Shown here: one piece after another, positions 23,761 to 33,412 of the stretch
How the letters are laid out: each line of letters begins with the position of its first letter
How positions within the stretch are numbered: position 1 is the stretch's first letter
Assembly (NCBI GenBank): GCA_033725935.1
Contig: MU867128.1
Coordinates: 117,462 to 181,461 of the forward strand
Source of the DNA: Cladorrhinum sp. PSN259
Taxonomy: Eukaryota; Ascomycota; Sordariomycetes; Sordariales; Podosporaceae
Reading direction: 5' to 3'
DNA length: 64,000 bases
Translations under genes and position numbers: made by a program
Notes under the pieces: generated by a model
What the model was told of the DNA's origin: nothing
Seen by the model: the letters and a program-made list of their open reading frames with translations, nothing else
Databases searched by the model: none

Positions 23761-25203
23761 TGCGTCGTTTCCTTCTGCACCACCGGTGGCAGTCGGGAAC
23801 TACAAAAACTGCGAGAAAAGGAAGCAACGAAAATTCTCCATCGTGCTCGCGCAATGGGTAACACGCCATTTAAAAGTGTGTCTCGTTTCAATTTCAATTT
23901 CATTGCGGCCCATCCTTTCCTGCATCCGTTCCTTGCAGATCCCATCCCCATCCCGTCCCGCCAATTTGCAATGTACACCTCCCCGCATTCCAGTCAAACG
24001 TTGCACATGCAAACCATATTGATTGGCAAGGTGGCAGGGTACCCGCTCTGCACTGTTCCATTGCCATCGACCATTTTTACTCGAGTAAATTGTGTTTTAG
24101 TGCAACCTGATCGTGTCGCTTGCAGCCGTTGAACCTCCGACCTTCCCAGATAGGCGAAGGTTTCTCGTAGATGGTTTACCGGCGAATGAAGTAAAAATAG
24201 TAGAGAACACCATGCAGTGCATGCAAATAGCAAATATTTTCCATCACTCGTATGTATGGTATCTGCGCAGACGCACGGATTGGATTTAGTACATGAATAC
24301 TTCTATTTGAGCTCTTATAAGGCTATACAAAGTGCGTCCTCAGAGGGAAGCTCGCCCTGAATTCGTGTGTCATGCCTTGTTCGCGGGCGCCTTGTTGAGT
24401 TGTCAATGGTTGTTTCAAGGTTGAGGAAAACGGGCAAGCAACTCAAAACCGTGGGGGGGTTTATACTCTAGAAAAAGTGGGGTCATGACAACAAAGGCAA
24501 GAGCTGCAAAGGACATGCATCGCTCTGTCTTCCCTTCCATTGTGTTTGTTTTTCGCTGTCAAGTTAAAGGCACTGAGACTTGAGCTCACGAAACTGAATG
24601 ACGGAGTCAAATATTCCAGTTCAGGACGTGGTTCGGCTAAAGGGGTTGGAATTGATCCCTTGACTTCAGCCGTTAATGTATTCTGTCAAGCTTTGTGGTG
24701 AGTAGGGTTTCTCTGACGCCACCAAGTCTTTTTGAATTAGCCAAAATCTTCTTTCATTGTCAAGAGAACATTCTTATTACGCGTTTGAGTCGGTCTAACT
24801 TGGAGGTTCATATTGGTCAATTTTCAGGGGAGTTTCTTTTTGGGACTTCCAGGTTGCAAAGGGGCATCTCAGCCAGGCCCGCTTTTATCATCACTTTACA
24901 GTGAGACTTCCTGTGAGCTGCGGGAAAGCTCAAACAACCAGCCAAAATGTTCGAACCTTAAACGTTTACAAATCAATATAAAAAACATGACCAGTTCTTT
25001 CAAAAAAAATAATTAATCATCTTCAGCTTGCCGCTTTTGTCGACGGTGAAATGCTTGTGTTTTCTTGCACATTGATGCACGGACCAGCTGTCGAACTGGG
25101 CGCTTGGGCCACCGAAAATTTAGTCCCACATCACCGCACACAAAAAGAACAAAAAAATCACCAAAAGAATGAGACTTCACATTGAGCAGATGTGATGATG
25201 AAA
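23761..25203. other. Intergenic region
   Basis: About 1.4 kb upstream of the glucosaminidase up to the tRNA-Leu. Only short incoherent frames. No repeat or RNA gene recognised. Confidence 0.5.
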
Positions 25204-25321
25204 TGACAACTGTGAGATTCGAACTCACGCCCTTTCGGACCACGGAATCTTGAAACCAAGATAGTTATTAAGGGTTTGAAACTCCTTAACGTGGCGCCTT
25301 AGACCGCTCGGCCAAGTTGCC
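25204..25321 (-). tRNA. tRNA-Leu (AAG) with 38-nt intron
   Basis: On the minus strand the acceptor stem GGCAACT/AGTTGTC pairs over 7 bp with one G-U. D arm GCCGAGCGGTCTAAGGC, anticodon stem CCACG/CGTGG, loop TT-AAG-G followed by a 38-nt intron, class II long variable arm (TCCGAAAGGGC), T arm GTGAG-TTCGAAT-CTCAC. The intron is the longest of the four tRNAs here. Confidence 0.9.
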
Positions 25322-25592
25322 TGCTTTGATGCTAGTTGATGTCGAGTCAGGAAGTGAGGTATTTGTGGATGGCCTGTCGGAGGCAAGGTGCAGAGTTTTC
25401 ACATCTCCACCAAAAACTCAGATCCCTGGTGCTTGCAGTGATCAAAGTTGTTCAGGTTCACAAGATAAGCTCCGTCACAGCTGCGCCTTAGCGAAAGAGC
25501 GCGTCAACTTGATATTGTCTCATGTCACCTAACTAAACGCTACAAAGCTGTTTCTTTTGCACAAATATCCCAGCACCTTGAAGATTAAAGTA

Positions 25593-26252
25593 CTAGTTGT
25601 GAAGGCCACACATGGCCAAGACGACATCCTCGGAGCCCTTCTCTCCATTTACATCGCCAACATAGCCGAGAAAGCCTGAACCAACTTGACCGTATGCCAC
25701 AGCCACCTCACCGTTCGTACCATCGATATCGGTATACCATCTCGATGCCATTTCTACGTTCTTGATGTAATGGGCCTTTTGGCTATATGATGACGGAAGG
25801 GTATTAACAACGTTCACTGGGACAGAAGCAGGGCGTAGCTTCGTGTTGCTGCGATAATATGATCCGCGGCGCCAGGGAACGTCAACTCGAGCAAAGAATC
25901 GGTCGAACTCGCCAGCATTGAGCATAGCACTGAAACTACCTGCCAGAATGACGGTGGCGCCAGCACGAAGATGGTCAATCACCCGATCCCAGAGCTTCTT
26001 TTGTTTTTGCCGTGCTATGCCCCCATCACCAATCAGGATGACAGACGGCGGAAGGCTTTGGTTGAGGAAACTGAGGGCAGCTTCTGGGTCCTCAGCCCAG
26101 TGCATCCCGACCTTGGAAGAAATCCTTGAAATCAGGCCAGCGTAGATGTCTTTGAACATGTCCTCCCACTCCAAGCAAATCGTCAGGCGCGCCAAGGCAC
26201 CGAAAGCCCAGTGCTGGCAGTATCGGGTGCTGAGAGTATGACGTCCTGAAAT
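25593..26252 (-). pseudogene. C-terminal domain in shifted frame downstream of RNase H
   Basis: This minus-strand frame is open from 26252 to the stop at 25593 and overlaps the RNase H frame by about 70 bp. Conserved-looking sequence begins LTICLEWEDMFKDIYAGL, continues with PPSVILIGDGG, ATVILAGSFSAML, PWRRGSYYR and SYSQKAHYIKNVE, and ends LGYVGDVNGEKGSEDVV. The alternating hydrophobic strands suggest a Rossmann-like or glutaminase-like fold, but I cannot name it. Its first strand would be lost if translation started at the first in-frame ATG (MFKDIYAG). It therefore reads like the continuation of the RNase H protein after a one-base frameshift between 26186 and 26252. No plausible intron joins them: the only upstream GT would remove the conserved end of RNase H. 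Confidence 0.6.
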
Positions 26253-28081
26253 TCAAGAGGGGGAGATAGGGCCGCCTGGGCAGCCTGCTTTGCTGCCCTG
26301 TCGGCATCCTGGTTGTGCTCTCTTGGTATTCTCCAGAACTCAACAAGCAGATTGGCGAGGCTCCATCTCTCAACCTCACCGAGAAGCAACTCCCAAAGGT
26401 CCCGGTTTCTAATTTCAAACCCGTCTCGCTTCCTCCAACCTCTCGCAAGCCAGTTACGCACCATGGTAGTCGCACCATCCGCCACATATGTTGAGTCCGT
26501 CGCAATGACAAGGCTGGTGAATCCCTCTCTCCTCCAATCACTCAAGCGCATTGCGGCGATGGCAGCCCGAAGCTCTGCGCGGTTGTTTGTTCGTACGAAA
26601 ATACCATTGCCAAACGGCCCCTTCTTCTCCAGTGGGCCGGAAGCAACATCAGTCGGCCGTGGGCCGTACACCACTGCCAAACCCCCATTTGAATTCATGT
26701 TTGGCTGCCCATTGTGCTTCAAGACACCGTCGACGTACACAAGAACCTTCTTTGGGTCGTTGCTTGAGACGAATCGATACGAACCCATAGCGTCAACCGA
26801 GGTCGGATGTAAGAGTATTCGTAGTGAAATAGTTGTGAAAAGTGAAGGTTTGAAGGCTGATGGAAATACATTAAGCTGGCCTCCACGTCTTCTCGCAAGA
26901 GTAGGGCCAGGTGGCGGCTGGGGGTTCAGGGCGTTGTGAAGATCAGCCGCGTTGTGTGGAGAGTCTTTGTACGCAGGGGCCGAATCAGCGGTGTCTGGGG
27001 AGACCATCAAAATGGCATGCTCAATTTCTCGCCAGGAACGCAAAGTCATTCTAACGGTCATCTCGGCCTCCTCCTTGGATCCATAGGTGTAGGAAGCAGT
27101 TGGCGAAGGATACTTTTCGTCGATCAAAAGTTTCCAGAACCAGGGGTTGCGCTTGCTGACTGCTTGATGCAGGGTGTCGTACTGTTCTTTGAGCCTTTCA
27201 GCCATACGCCATGCCTCCTCCGTGTTCATTTTCTTGAGCTTCGATCGCACCATGTTTCCCCTAGGTCGATAGGCATGCGTGCTGTCCGTGCTGTCCGTGA
27301 TGTGAAAATCTATATGGCCGCCGAAAGAAAGATCCTCCATCTCGGTCCTGTACGAATCCAGCTGGAGATAAAGGCTCAGCTTCAGAAGAGTGAGAAGTAC
27401 AAGGTGGCTGAGGCTCTCGTTTTTCGAAATTAGGTTGTCGACAGGCTCAAAGCAATCAGCGCCGTGAATGTTGAGGTAAGGGAGGGTCATGTCGCCCCAA
27501 TCGTAACCGTCATCAGTACCGGTTTCCCACCACTTGATAAAGTCGTAGCAGTCTTGCTCCCTGCCCAGACGTAACATTATACAGGGAACATAGTCCCGCG
27601 CGCGCATATTGTCGGTGCGACACAGGCGGAGCATATCAAGGAAGTGATCGAGAGCGAGCTCAACGGCTACCGTGCAATTCTCGACTTTGAGCAGAGCCTG
27701 AGCGAAGGCGAACCGCGCCCTCATGTAGGGTCGAGTGTCCAAGATGCCCCAAAAGTGCCCGACGGAAGTGTTGAACACATCGTTCGGGAGCGCCCAATTA
27801 GCTGGCTTGGCTCGAAGTTCAGCCTCGGCAAGTTCGAGGTTCTCACGGGCTTTCTTGATGGCATCGCATTCCGTCTGGTGGTTGCGTCGATGGATTTCTT
27901 GGTGTGCGGCACCACAGTAGTTGACAACCTTGCATCCGCCGCACAGATATCCAATTTCGCGACATACCGGCCAGCTTGCCAGTGGTGGGCCGTCACCGCT
28001 GCAGTAAAACCGCCATCGATCTGCTCGACATTCCGGACAACTTGGTGAGCCGAGACCGCTGCAGTAAAGACCAATGTTCAT
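26183..28081 (-). CDS. MYND-finger protein and RNase H type-1 domain in one reading frame
   Basis: One 632-aa frame. Residues ~1-80 contain Cys pairs and the MYND finger CGGCKVVNYCGAAHQEIHRR...H-x3-C, followed by a helical region with conserved blocks (FNTSVGHFWGILDTRPYMRARFAFAQALL, cut here for brevity) seen in fungal MYND proteins of ~400 aa. From Met432 (ATG at 26788) begins an RNase H type-1 domain: VLVYVDGVLKHNGQ, RTNNRAELRAAIAAM, VIATDSTYVADG and IPREHNQDAD supply the D-E-D-D metal site. The joining stretch (residues ~385-431) is pyrimidine-rich at the DNA level and resembles a 5' leader more than protein. The two halves may thus be separate genes sharing an open frame, or a true fusion. 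The start at 28081 fits the MYND family N-terminus MNIGLYCSGLGSP. Confidence 0.75.
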   Translation of the reverse strand: MNIGLYCSGLGSPSCPECRADRWRFYCSGDGPPLASWPVCREIGYLCGGCKVVNYCGAAHQEIHRRNHQTECDAIKKARENLELAEAELRAKPANWALPNDVFNTSVGHFWGILDTRPYMRARFAFAQALLKVENCTVAVELALDHFLDMLRLCRTDNMRARDYVPCIMLRLGREQDCYDFIKWWETGTDDGYDWGDMTLPYLNIHGADCFEPVDNLISKNESLSHLVLLTLLKLSLYLQLDSYRTEMEDLSFGGHIDFHITDSTDSTHAYRPRGNMVRSKLKKMNTEEAWRMAERLKEQYDTLHQAVSKRNPWFWKLLIDEKYPSPTASYTYGSKEEAEMTVRMTLRSWREIEHAILMVSPDTADSAPAYKDSPHNAADLHNALNPQPPPGPTLARRRGGQLNVFPSAFKPSLFTTISLRILLHPTSVDAMGSYRFVSSNDPKKVLVYVDGVLKHNGQPNMNSNGGLAVVYGPRPTDVASGPLEKKGPFGNGIFVRTNNRAELRAAIAAMRLSDWRREGFTSLVIATDSTYVADGATTMVRNWLARGWRKRDGFEIRNRDLWELLLGEVERWSLANLLVEFWRIPREHNQDADRAAKQAAQAALSPPLEFQDVILSAPDTASTGLSVPWRA

Positions 28082-28448
28082 TGCAAGCGTCTAGAATCGG
28101 TCGATCAGTTGCTGCTATACTAGAGTCGCGGGTGTCTGGGTAGTCGCCAGATTGCAATTTCGCTCGAAACTCGTCAAGACTGAGGATAGTTGCTGACTGA
28201 CCCGATGCTGGCGATGAAAGCGAAACAGGTAAATGGCAGAACTGATTTAGAAGAGAGAATTTGGATACAGTCCGGATGCAGAAAATTGAAGATGAGAGGA
28301 GGGGTACAGATGCAGGGCAGCCTAACCTAGACGACAAAAGAACGTTACTTATTTAATATCTTCAAGTTGAGTGGTTTAACCCCGCAATGCAACAGCGAAT
28401 TGCAAACGATGCTGTGGACGCGTTATCCCACAACCTGTCATCCATCTG
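28082..28448. other. Intergenic region
   Basis: MYND gene promoter and P450 3' flank. Nothing recognised. Confidence 0.5.
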
Positions 28449-30093
28449 TTATATGCTCGGTGACGCTTTGATGTAAACAGGCCATGATTCAGGAACAACA
28501 CTAAAGTATGCCATCCACTCCCACTCTTTCTTCGGGTCGACCTGGCGGATGCCATAATCTCGCACTAAAGTAGCAGCAAGTTTGCTCATTTCGATCCTCG
28601 CAATATGTTGCCCAGGACAGGACTGATATCCTTGTCCAAACTGCCATTTCAAGTTACCACAGTCAGTATCGAATGCAAACAAATCTTCTCTGCGTCGTGA
28701 AGCGGAAACTCACAGGCATAAACCATCTTTCTAATTCTCTTGCGTTCTCCTCAAGCCACCTCTCCGGTCTGAACTCCTTCGCATCATTTCCCCAGATCTC
28801 GGTCGAATGATGCACAACCCAAGGGTTAATCGATAAAATGGTACCAGGAGGAAAATGTGCACCGGCAATGGTCACCCCTTCCTTTCCTGCAACCCGAGGC
28901 AACGTCATCGGCACAGGAGCAAACACCCGCAAAGCCTCCTTCAAACAAGCTTGCAGATACGGCAACTTCTGTGCATCGGCAAAGCTGACCACTTTATCCT
29001 TACATCGCCCATGCTCTCTCTGTGCCCTCAGGATCTCATCCCTGGCTTTCTCCCACGCCCCTTCCCTCCTCATCATAAAGTAAACAAACGACTGCATCCC
29101 GCAGGAAATCGTATCACTTGCGGCGCCCACGGCCCCTGTAGCGATTGCATACACATCCCTCAGCTTGACTCTCTCTGGATCCTTTTCCATGGCCCTGAAC
29201 CAATGCTCGACCGAATCGAACCTGCTATCGTCCCGCTTATCCTTCAACCGTTTATCCAGCGCCTGCACAGTTGTATCAAACAGATGCCCATACGGCAAGA
29301 TATTCAGCCACGTAACGACAGGGTTGGCAATCAACGTCCGGTGAACGACCAAGAAAAAACCCGCAACAGCGGCATAAGCGTTTAGAGCACGCGAGTTGGC
29401 TACCGCGCTGCCGATGTCCTTGCCCTTCTCCAGGAACCCGAACTGTTGCGAGAATAAAAGTTCGCCAATGATATCAAACGCTGTAAAGGTCAAGAACTTG
29501 TCAAGATCAAAAGCAGTATGTGAAGTAGAGAACTTGTCCAAGTGGCCGAGGAAGAGGGAGATGACCGAGTCGATTGCTGCTTCGTTGTGAAGGACGTTTG
29601 TGAGAGAGTAGCCGGCGGCAAAGTGGCGAGACCGTTCGACTTTGCGCTTCGGGTCGGTGGTTGACATTGGTGTTTGGAAGCGATAGTCCGGAATGGCTGT
29701 CATTTCGTACCAAGGGGCTTTGTGCAGAGGTGCGAGGAGGATTTTGCGGATACCGTCTGGGTGGGAGACGGAGACTTCATTGTGGGCGAGGCGAATGAAG
29801 GGTCCTGTAGGGTGTTAGGGGTGTCTTGGTGTCGAAAGTCTGACAATGTTCATACCATGCTTCTCGTGAAGAGCAATGAGAGCCAAATTTTGGTCCCCCT
29901 TGAGGATATGGTAAAGGTGCCATAGTCGTGAGACTGATGCTAGTGCGGGTCCGGGAATACCTCTGAGGGGGTGCAAGAATCGCCGGTACAGGATGATGCC
30001 CACAAGGCCAACCAAAACGCCCTGGAATATCAGAGGCCATGTGAATAATGCCACCGAAGGAAAGCTTTGAATGAATCCCAAGTCAGCCATCAT
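28449..30093 (-). CDS. Cytochrome P450 monooxygenase
   Basis: Three exons (30093-29856, 29804-28714, 28640-28449) with 51- and 73-bp introns encode 506 aa. An N-terminal membrane anchor (residues ~8-35) is followed by a proline-rich hinge HPLRGIPGPALA. Motifs in order: I-helix VGAASDTI, K-helix ExxR in LKEALRVF, the PERW block FRPERWLEE, and the heme loop FGQGYQSCPGQH, which is completed only after removal of the second intron. It resembles the pisatin-demethylase/benzoate-hydroxylase-like fungal P450s and should sit in the ER membrane. The substrate cannot be told; no secondary-metabolite backbone gene is adjacent. Confidence 0.94.
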
Positions 30094-30976
30094 AGCTTCG
30101 TTGTGGGACTCGGACTGAAAGCAACGTGAGACTTGAGTGAGCAGAAAGAGTCTTTTCGAGATTTAAGACTGGTTGTCACTTTCCACCTTGAAAGGTTTAT
30201 TAATATTCTGTTCGCTTGAAGTTGGCTCTCATCTCCATTACCAATGCCACAGGTGCACGATATTTTCAAGTCAGCAGCGATGTGACATAATGATGCACTA
30301 CACGTAGCTAAGTCGGTAACAAACCCAAGTTCGGTAAGGGAGGAATCCTTCATATGGAAAAGATCTCCACTCCCAAGCTTATTACATGTATTCGTGTCTC
30401 ATGTTTTACTCCCGGACTAAGCAATCAACCCGTGATTAGAAGAAGAACTATTGGAATCCTTGCTACTTGCAGGCCACGGTCAGCTGCTCACAGCGGGAAC
30501 AAATCATTTGAGGAAAGTAGCCGACGATGATGAGAACCTTCAATGACAAACAATTAGAGCATTCTAAGCTCAACTTTGGGAAATCCTTTTAACAAACAAG
30601 ATATGGAAAATACCATAGCTCCACCATCAACTTCTACTCTCACGTACCAGAACCCAGCGCCCTATGAGTATTCCCTACGAAAGTTAGAACGTCTCACTCA
30701 TCAGCTCCTCATACCATTTGCCGGCCATTTCTCCTAGTGAACGCCTCGCAACCCGGACTCCCCGGAAAGTAGCAAACAAGATGGCGTCTCTCTGTTGGTA
30801 TCTAGAAGATAGCTAATAAATCACCTAATTCATTTCCTCCCCATGTCCTCAACCGAACGCCGACGCTTCTTGTGGGACTAATGCAATCCCAGCTTCTTGT
30901 TCAAAACAATCTTTGCTTGTAATAAGGACATCCGGACGTACGCACAACGAATGTTGAGCACCGACAGTGCTTGCTA
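30094..30976. other. Intergenic region
   Basis: About 0.9 kb between the P450 start and the tRNA-Thr. No coherent frame or repeat. Confidence 0.5.
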
Positions 30977-31062
30977 GCCCGTATAGCTCAGTGGTAGAGC
31001 GCATCACTCGTATGACTTGCGATGATATGATGAGGTCCGCGGTTCAATCCCGCGTGGGGGCA
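30977..31062 (+). tRNA. tRNA-Thr (CGT) with intron, mismatched acceptor
   Basis: D arm GCTCAGTGGTAGAGC, anticodon stem CATCA/TGATG with loop C-T-CGT-A and a 14-nt intron, T arm CGCGG-TTCAATC-CCGCG, acceptor GCCCGTA/TGGGGGC. Position 5 (G) faces G68, one mismatch in the acceptor stem. A long T run follows as terminator. Confidence 0.9.
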
Positions 31063-31273
31063 GGCCTTTTTTTTTCCGGCAAAATTTTTGGTGTGGTTTT
31101 AGTGTAGCTAGCGAACCAATCATCGCCGCGGCGGGAAACTGCTCGAAGGAAATTCCCACATTTCCTCCTCTCAGCCCCCCAGGCACCTACAGTACCAAAT
31201 TCTGTCAGCTGGCGGGGTGCTTACGATTGGAACGAGTAACCAAACCGAAGCATCGACGCAAACATTTTCTCCC

Positions 31274-33412
31274 ATGGAGCCGCCAGAACCCCCATCTCCC
31301 AGCTCCCTTTTTGTTCTTCAAACCCCACACCACGCTGTTATCCGGTGCTCGGAGCTGTTGAAACCGTCATTTGTCAGTCCTGATCGCTTGCGTTGGCGTG
31401 CCTCGATACTACCAGAGCGGGAGTGGACGTTGTGGCCCAAGGATTGGCAGACTCTCCAAACCACGGCAGCAGCAGGTTGCTCAGAGTGCGCTTTGATCGT
31501 TGGAATTGTCAACTTAATCACGGAAAATGTGGCAACCATTCAATCCATTACCCTCGGCATTAATAAAGATTGTTTGAGTGTGAAAGTATGGGAGTCAAAG
31601 ACGGCAGATGAACAAAGCGGCGCCAAAGCATTGTGGGGGGTTCCTGTTTTCTGGCCACGTTCAGCACAACCCACCCCTTGGCCGACCATCCCGATGGAGA
31701 CAGCGCGAACCACCAACCCGAAGCCGCCATCTTTTGCATCATCAGTTCCACAGCTGCGACAATGGATCGAAAAGTGCGATAACGGCCACAACTGCCTGGG
31801 CTCCCATGACTTACCGGCCCTGCCGACACGGGTCATTGACGTTGGAGACGCAGACACGAGCCCCCGTTTGTATCTATCCAAACAAGGCGAGAGGGGCCGA
31901 TATGCAGCGCTCAGCCACTGCTGGGGACCTCCTGGGACAAAACGACTGACAACAACCTCAAAGAACCTTTCATCTCACTGCGACCAAATTCCCTTGGACA
32001 GCTTCCCATTGAGCTTCCAGGACGCCATCAATGTCACCCGCGCTCTCGGTCTGAGATATCTCTGGATTGACTGTCTATGCATCCTTCAGGACTCACCACC
32101 CGACTGGGCACAGGAGTCAAGCCGAATGGCCGACCTTTATACCGATGCATACATCAGTCTGGCGGCAGACTTTGCACCGGATTCAACGGCCGGACTTTTC
32201 GTCAGGAAGGATACAATGGGACCACAGTTACGACAATTCACACAACAGGATTCTGATGGGAACGTGTACGATATTCTTGTACGTCAGGAAACACCGGCTG
32301 CTGTGCTCGACCATTCGGACACCGCATCCACGCAAGCATGCTACCGGGAGGAGGCACGGAGCAGTCTTCAGCGTCGAGGATGGATCCTTCAGGAGGAATC
32401 CTTGTCGCGAAGGATAGTGCGGTTCACCAACGCTGAGCTGATATGGGAGTGCCGCGAGCGACGAGTCTGTTCTTGCGAGAGGGAGTATCCGCGAACGCCG
32501 CAAACAGCCAAAGGGCTTGTGGATAGAATGTTGCGAGATTCGAACCCGGTCACAACCAGTAACAAGGACACCTGGCCTTGGCACTGCTGGTACTACCTCG
32601 TGGAGGAATTCACCAAACGCAAGCTTACATATGTTGAGGACAGGCTGCCAGGATTCTCCGGGATTGCTGCCGTGTTCGGTCTCCCGGCTTCAGAGTACCT
32701 GGCTGGCCTCTGGAGGCATAATTTGGACAACCTGTTACTCTGGGAGAACCTGGCAGGCAGAATCAAAGTCGAGACCCCGGGGTTAAACAACAGTCACGGT
32801 TCTCATCATCAATATCGTATCCAAGGCCCATATGCACCGAGCTGGTCCTGGGCTTCCGTTTCAGGGACCATCAGTTATCCAAGCATATTCGGCACCTTTG
32901 ACCGCGACGATGGCGACTCGAAATCGGCAGACTGGACCATACTCGAGGCGACCGCGACACCGTTAACCCGGAATCCTTATGGCCCAGTCGACCGTGCTTT
33001 TCTCAGGGTTGAAGGAAGGCTTCTGCCGGTGGAGATAGGCCTCTGTGAATCCCCAGATTACCGCGGCGAGAGAAGACTTGCTGGGAAACAGGTCATGTCT
33101 ACTTGTATCTATCCAAGAGGGCCTCAAACAGCAGGAACAAAGGGACAGGTCTTGTTGGCTTCTATGGATGCAGGTATAGCAGCCCGGGAGTGGGACGACT
33201 GCGGAAACTACGAATACTTCTTTCTTCTGGCAGGATTTCATGTTATGGGCTCGAGAGGAAACCTTTGGGAGGCGCCAGTCGGCTTAATTCTCCGGCGACT
33301 CAAAGACACTTCAAACGCGGCTTTCTCGAGAATAGGCTTCTGCATGATGTACAGTTCTTTGCTGGAGATTGACTGGACTCTGGTGGAAAGAAGTATCGTT
33401 GTCATCGTTTGA
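31274..33412 (+). CDS. HET-domain (heterokaryon incompatibility) protein
   Basis: Intronless 712-aa protein from the ATG at 31274; an upstream in-frame GTG is not a fungal start. The HET domain occupies roughly residues 205-370 with its three signature blocks: RYAALSHCWG, LRYLWIDCLCILQDS and RRGWILQEESLSRRIV. The N-terminus (residues 1-200) has a few Cys pairs and the C-terminal half contains PSWSWASVSG, common in this family. HET proteins trigger programmed cell death when incompatible hyphae fuse, and many paralogues of unknown trigger exist in each genome. No partner gene (NLR or similar) lies beside it. Confidence 0.93.
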   Translation: MEPPEPPSPSSLFVLQTPHHAVIRCSELLKPSFVSPDRLRWRASILPEREWTLWPKDWQTLQTTAAAGCSECALIVGIVNLITENVATIQSITLGINKDCLSVKVWESKTADEQSGAKALWGVPVFWPRSAQPTPWPTIPMETARTTNPKPPSFASSVPQLRQWIEKCDNGHNCLGSHDLPALPTRVIDVGDADTSPRLYLSKQGERGRYAALSHCWGPPGTKRLTTTSKNLSSHCDQIPLDSFPLSFQDAINVTRALGLRYLWIDCLCILQDSPPDWAQESSRMADLYTDAYISLAADFAPDSTAGLFVRKDTMGPQLRQFTQQDSDGNVYDILVRQETPAAVLDHSDTASTQACYREEARSSLQRRGWILQEESLSRRIVRFTNAELIWECRERRVCSCEREYPRTPQTAKGLVDRMLRDSNPVTTSNKDTWPWHCWYYLVEEFTKRKLTYVEDRLPGFSGIAAVFGLPASEYLAGLWRHNLDNLLLWENLAGRIKVETPGLNNSHGSHHQYRIQGPYAPSWSWASVSGTISYPSIFGTFDRDDGDSKSADWTILEATATPLTRNPYGPVDRAFLRVEGRLLPVEIGLCESPDYRGERRLAGKQVMSTCIYPRGPQTAGTKGQVLLASMDAGIAAREWDDCGNYEYFFLLAGFHVMGSRGNLWEAPVGLILRRLKDTSNAAFSRIGFCMMYSSLLEIDWTLVERSIVVIV

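Noticed and set aside
13496..30093. Secondary-metabolite cluster (FAD monooxygenase, GNAT, Zn2Cys6, P450)
   Set aside because: No polyketide, peptide or terpene synthase, and unrelated genes (S10 protease, GH2, MYND/RNase H) lie between.
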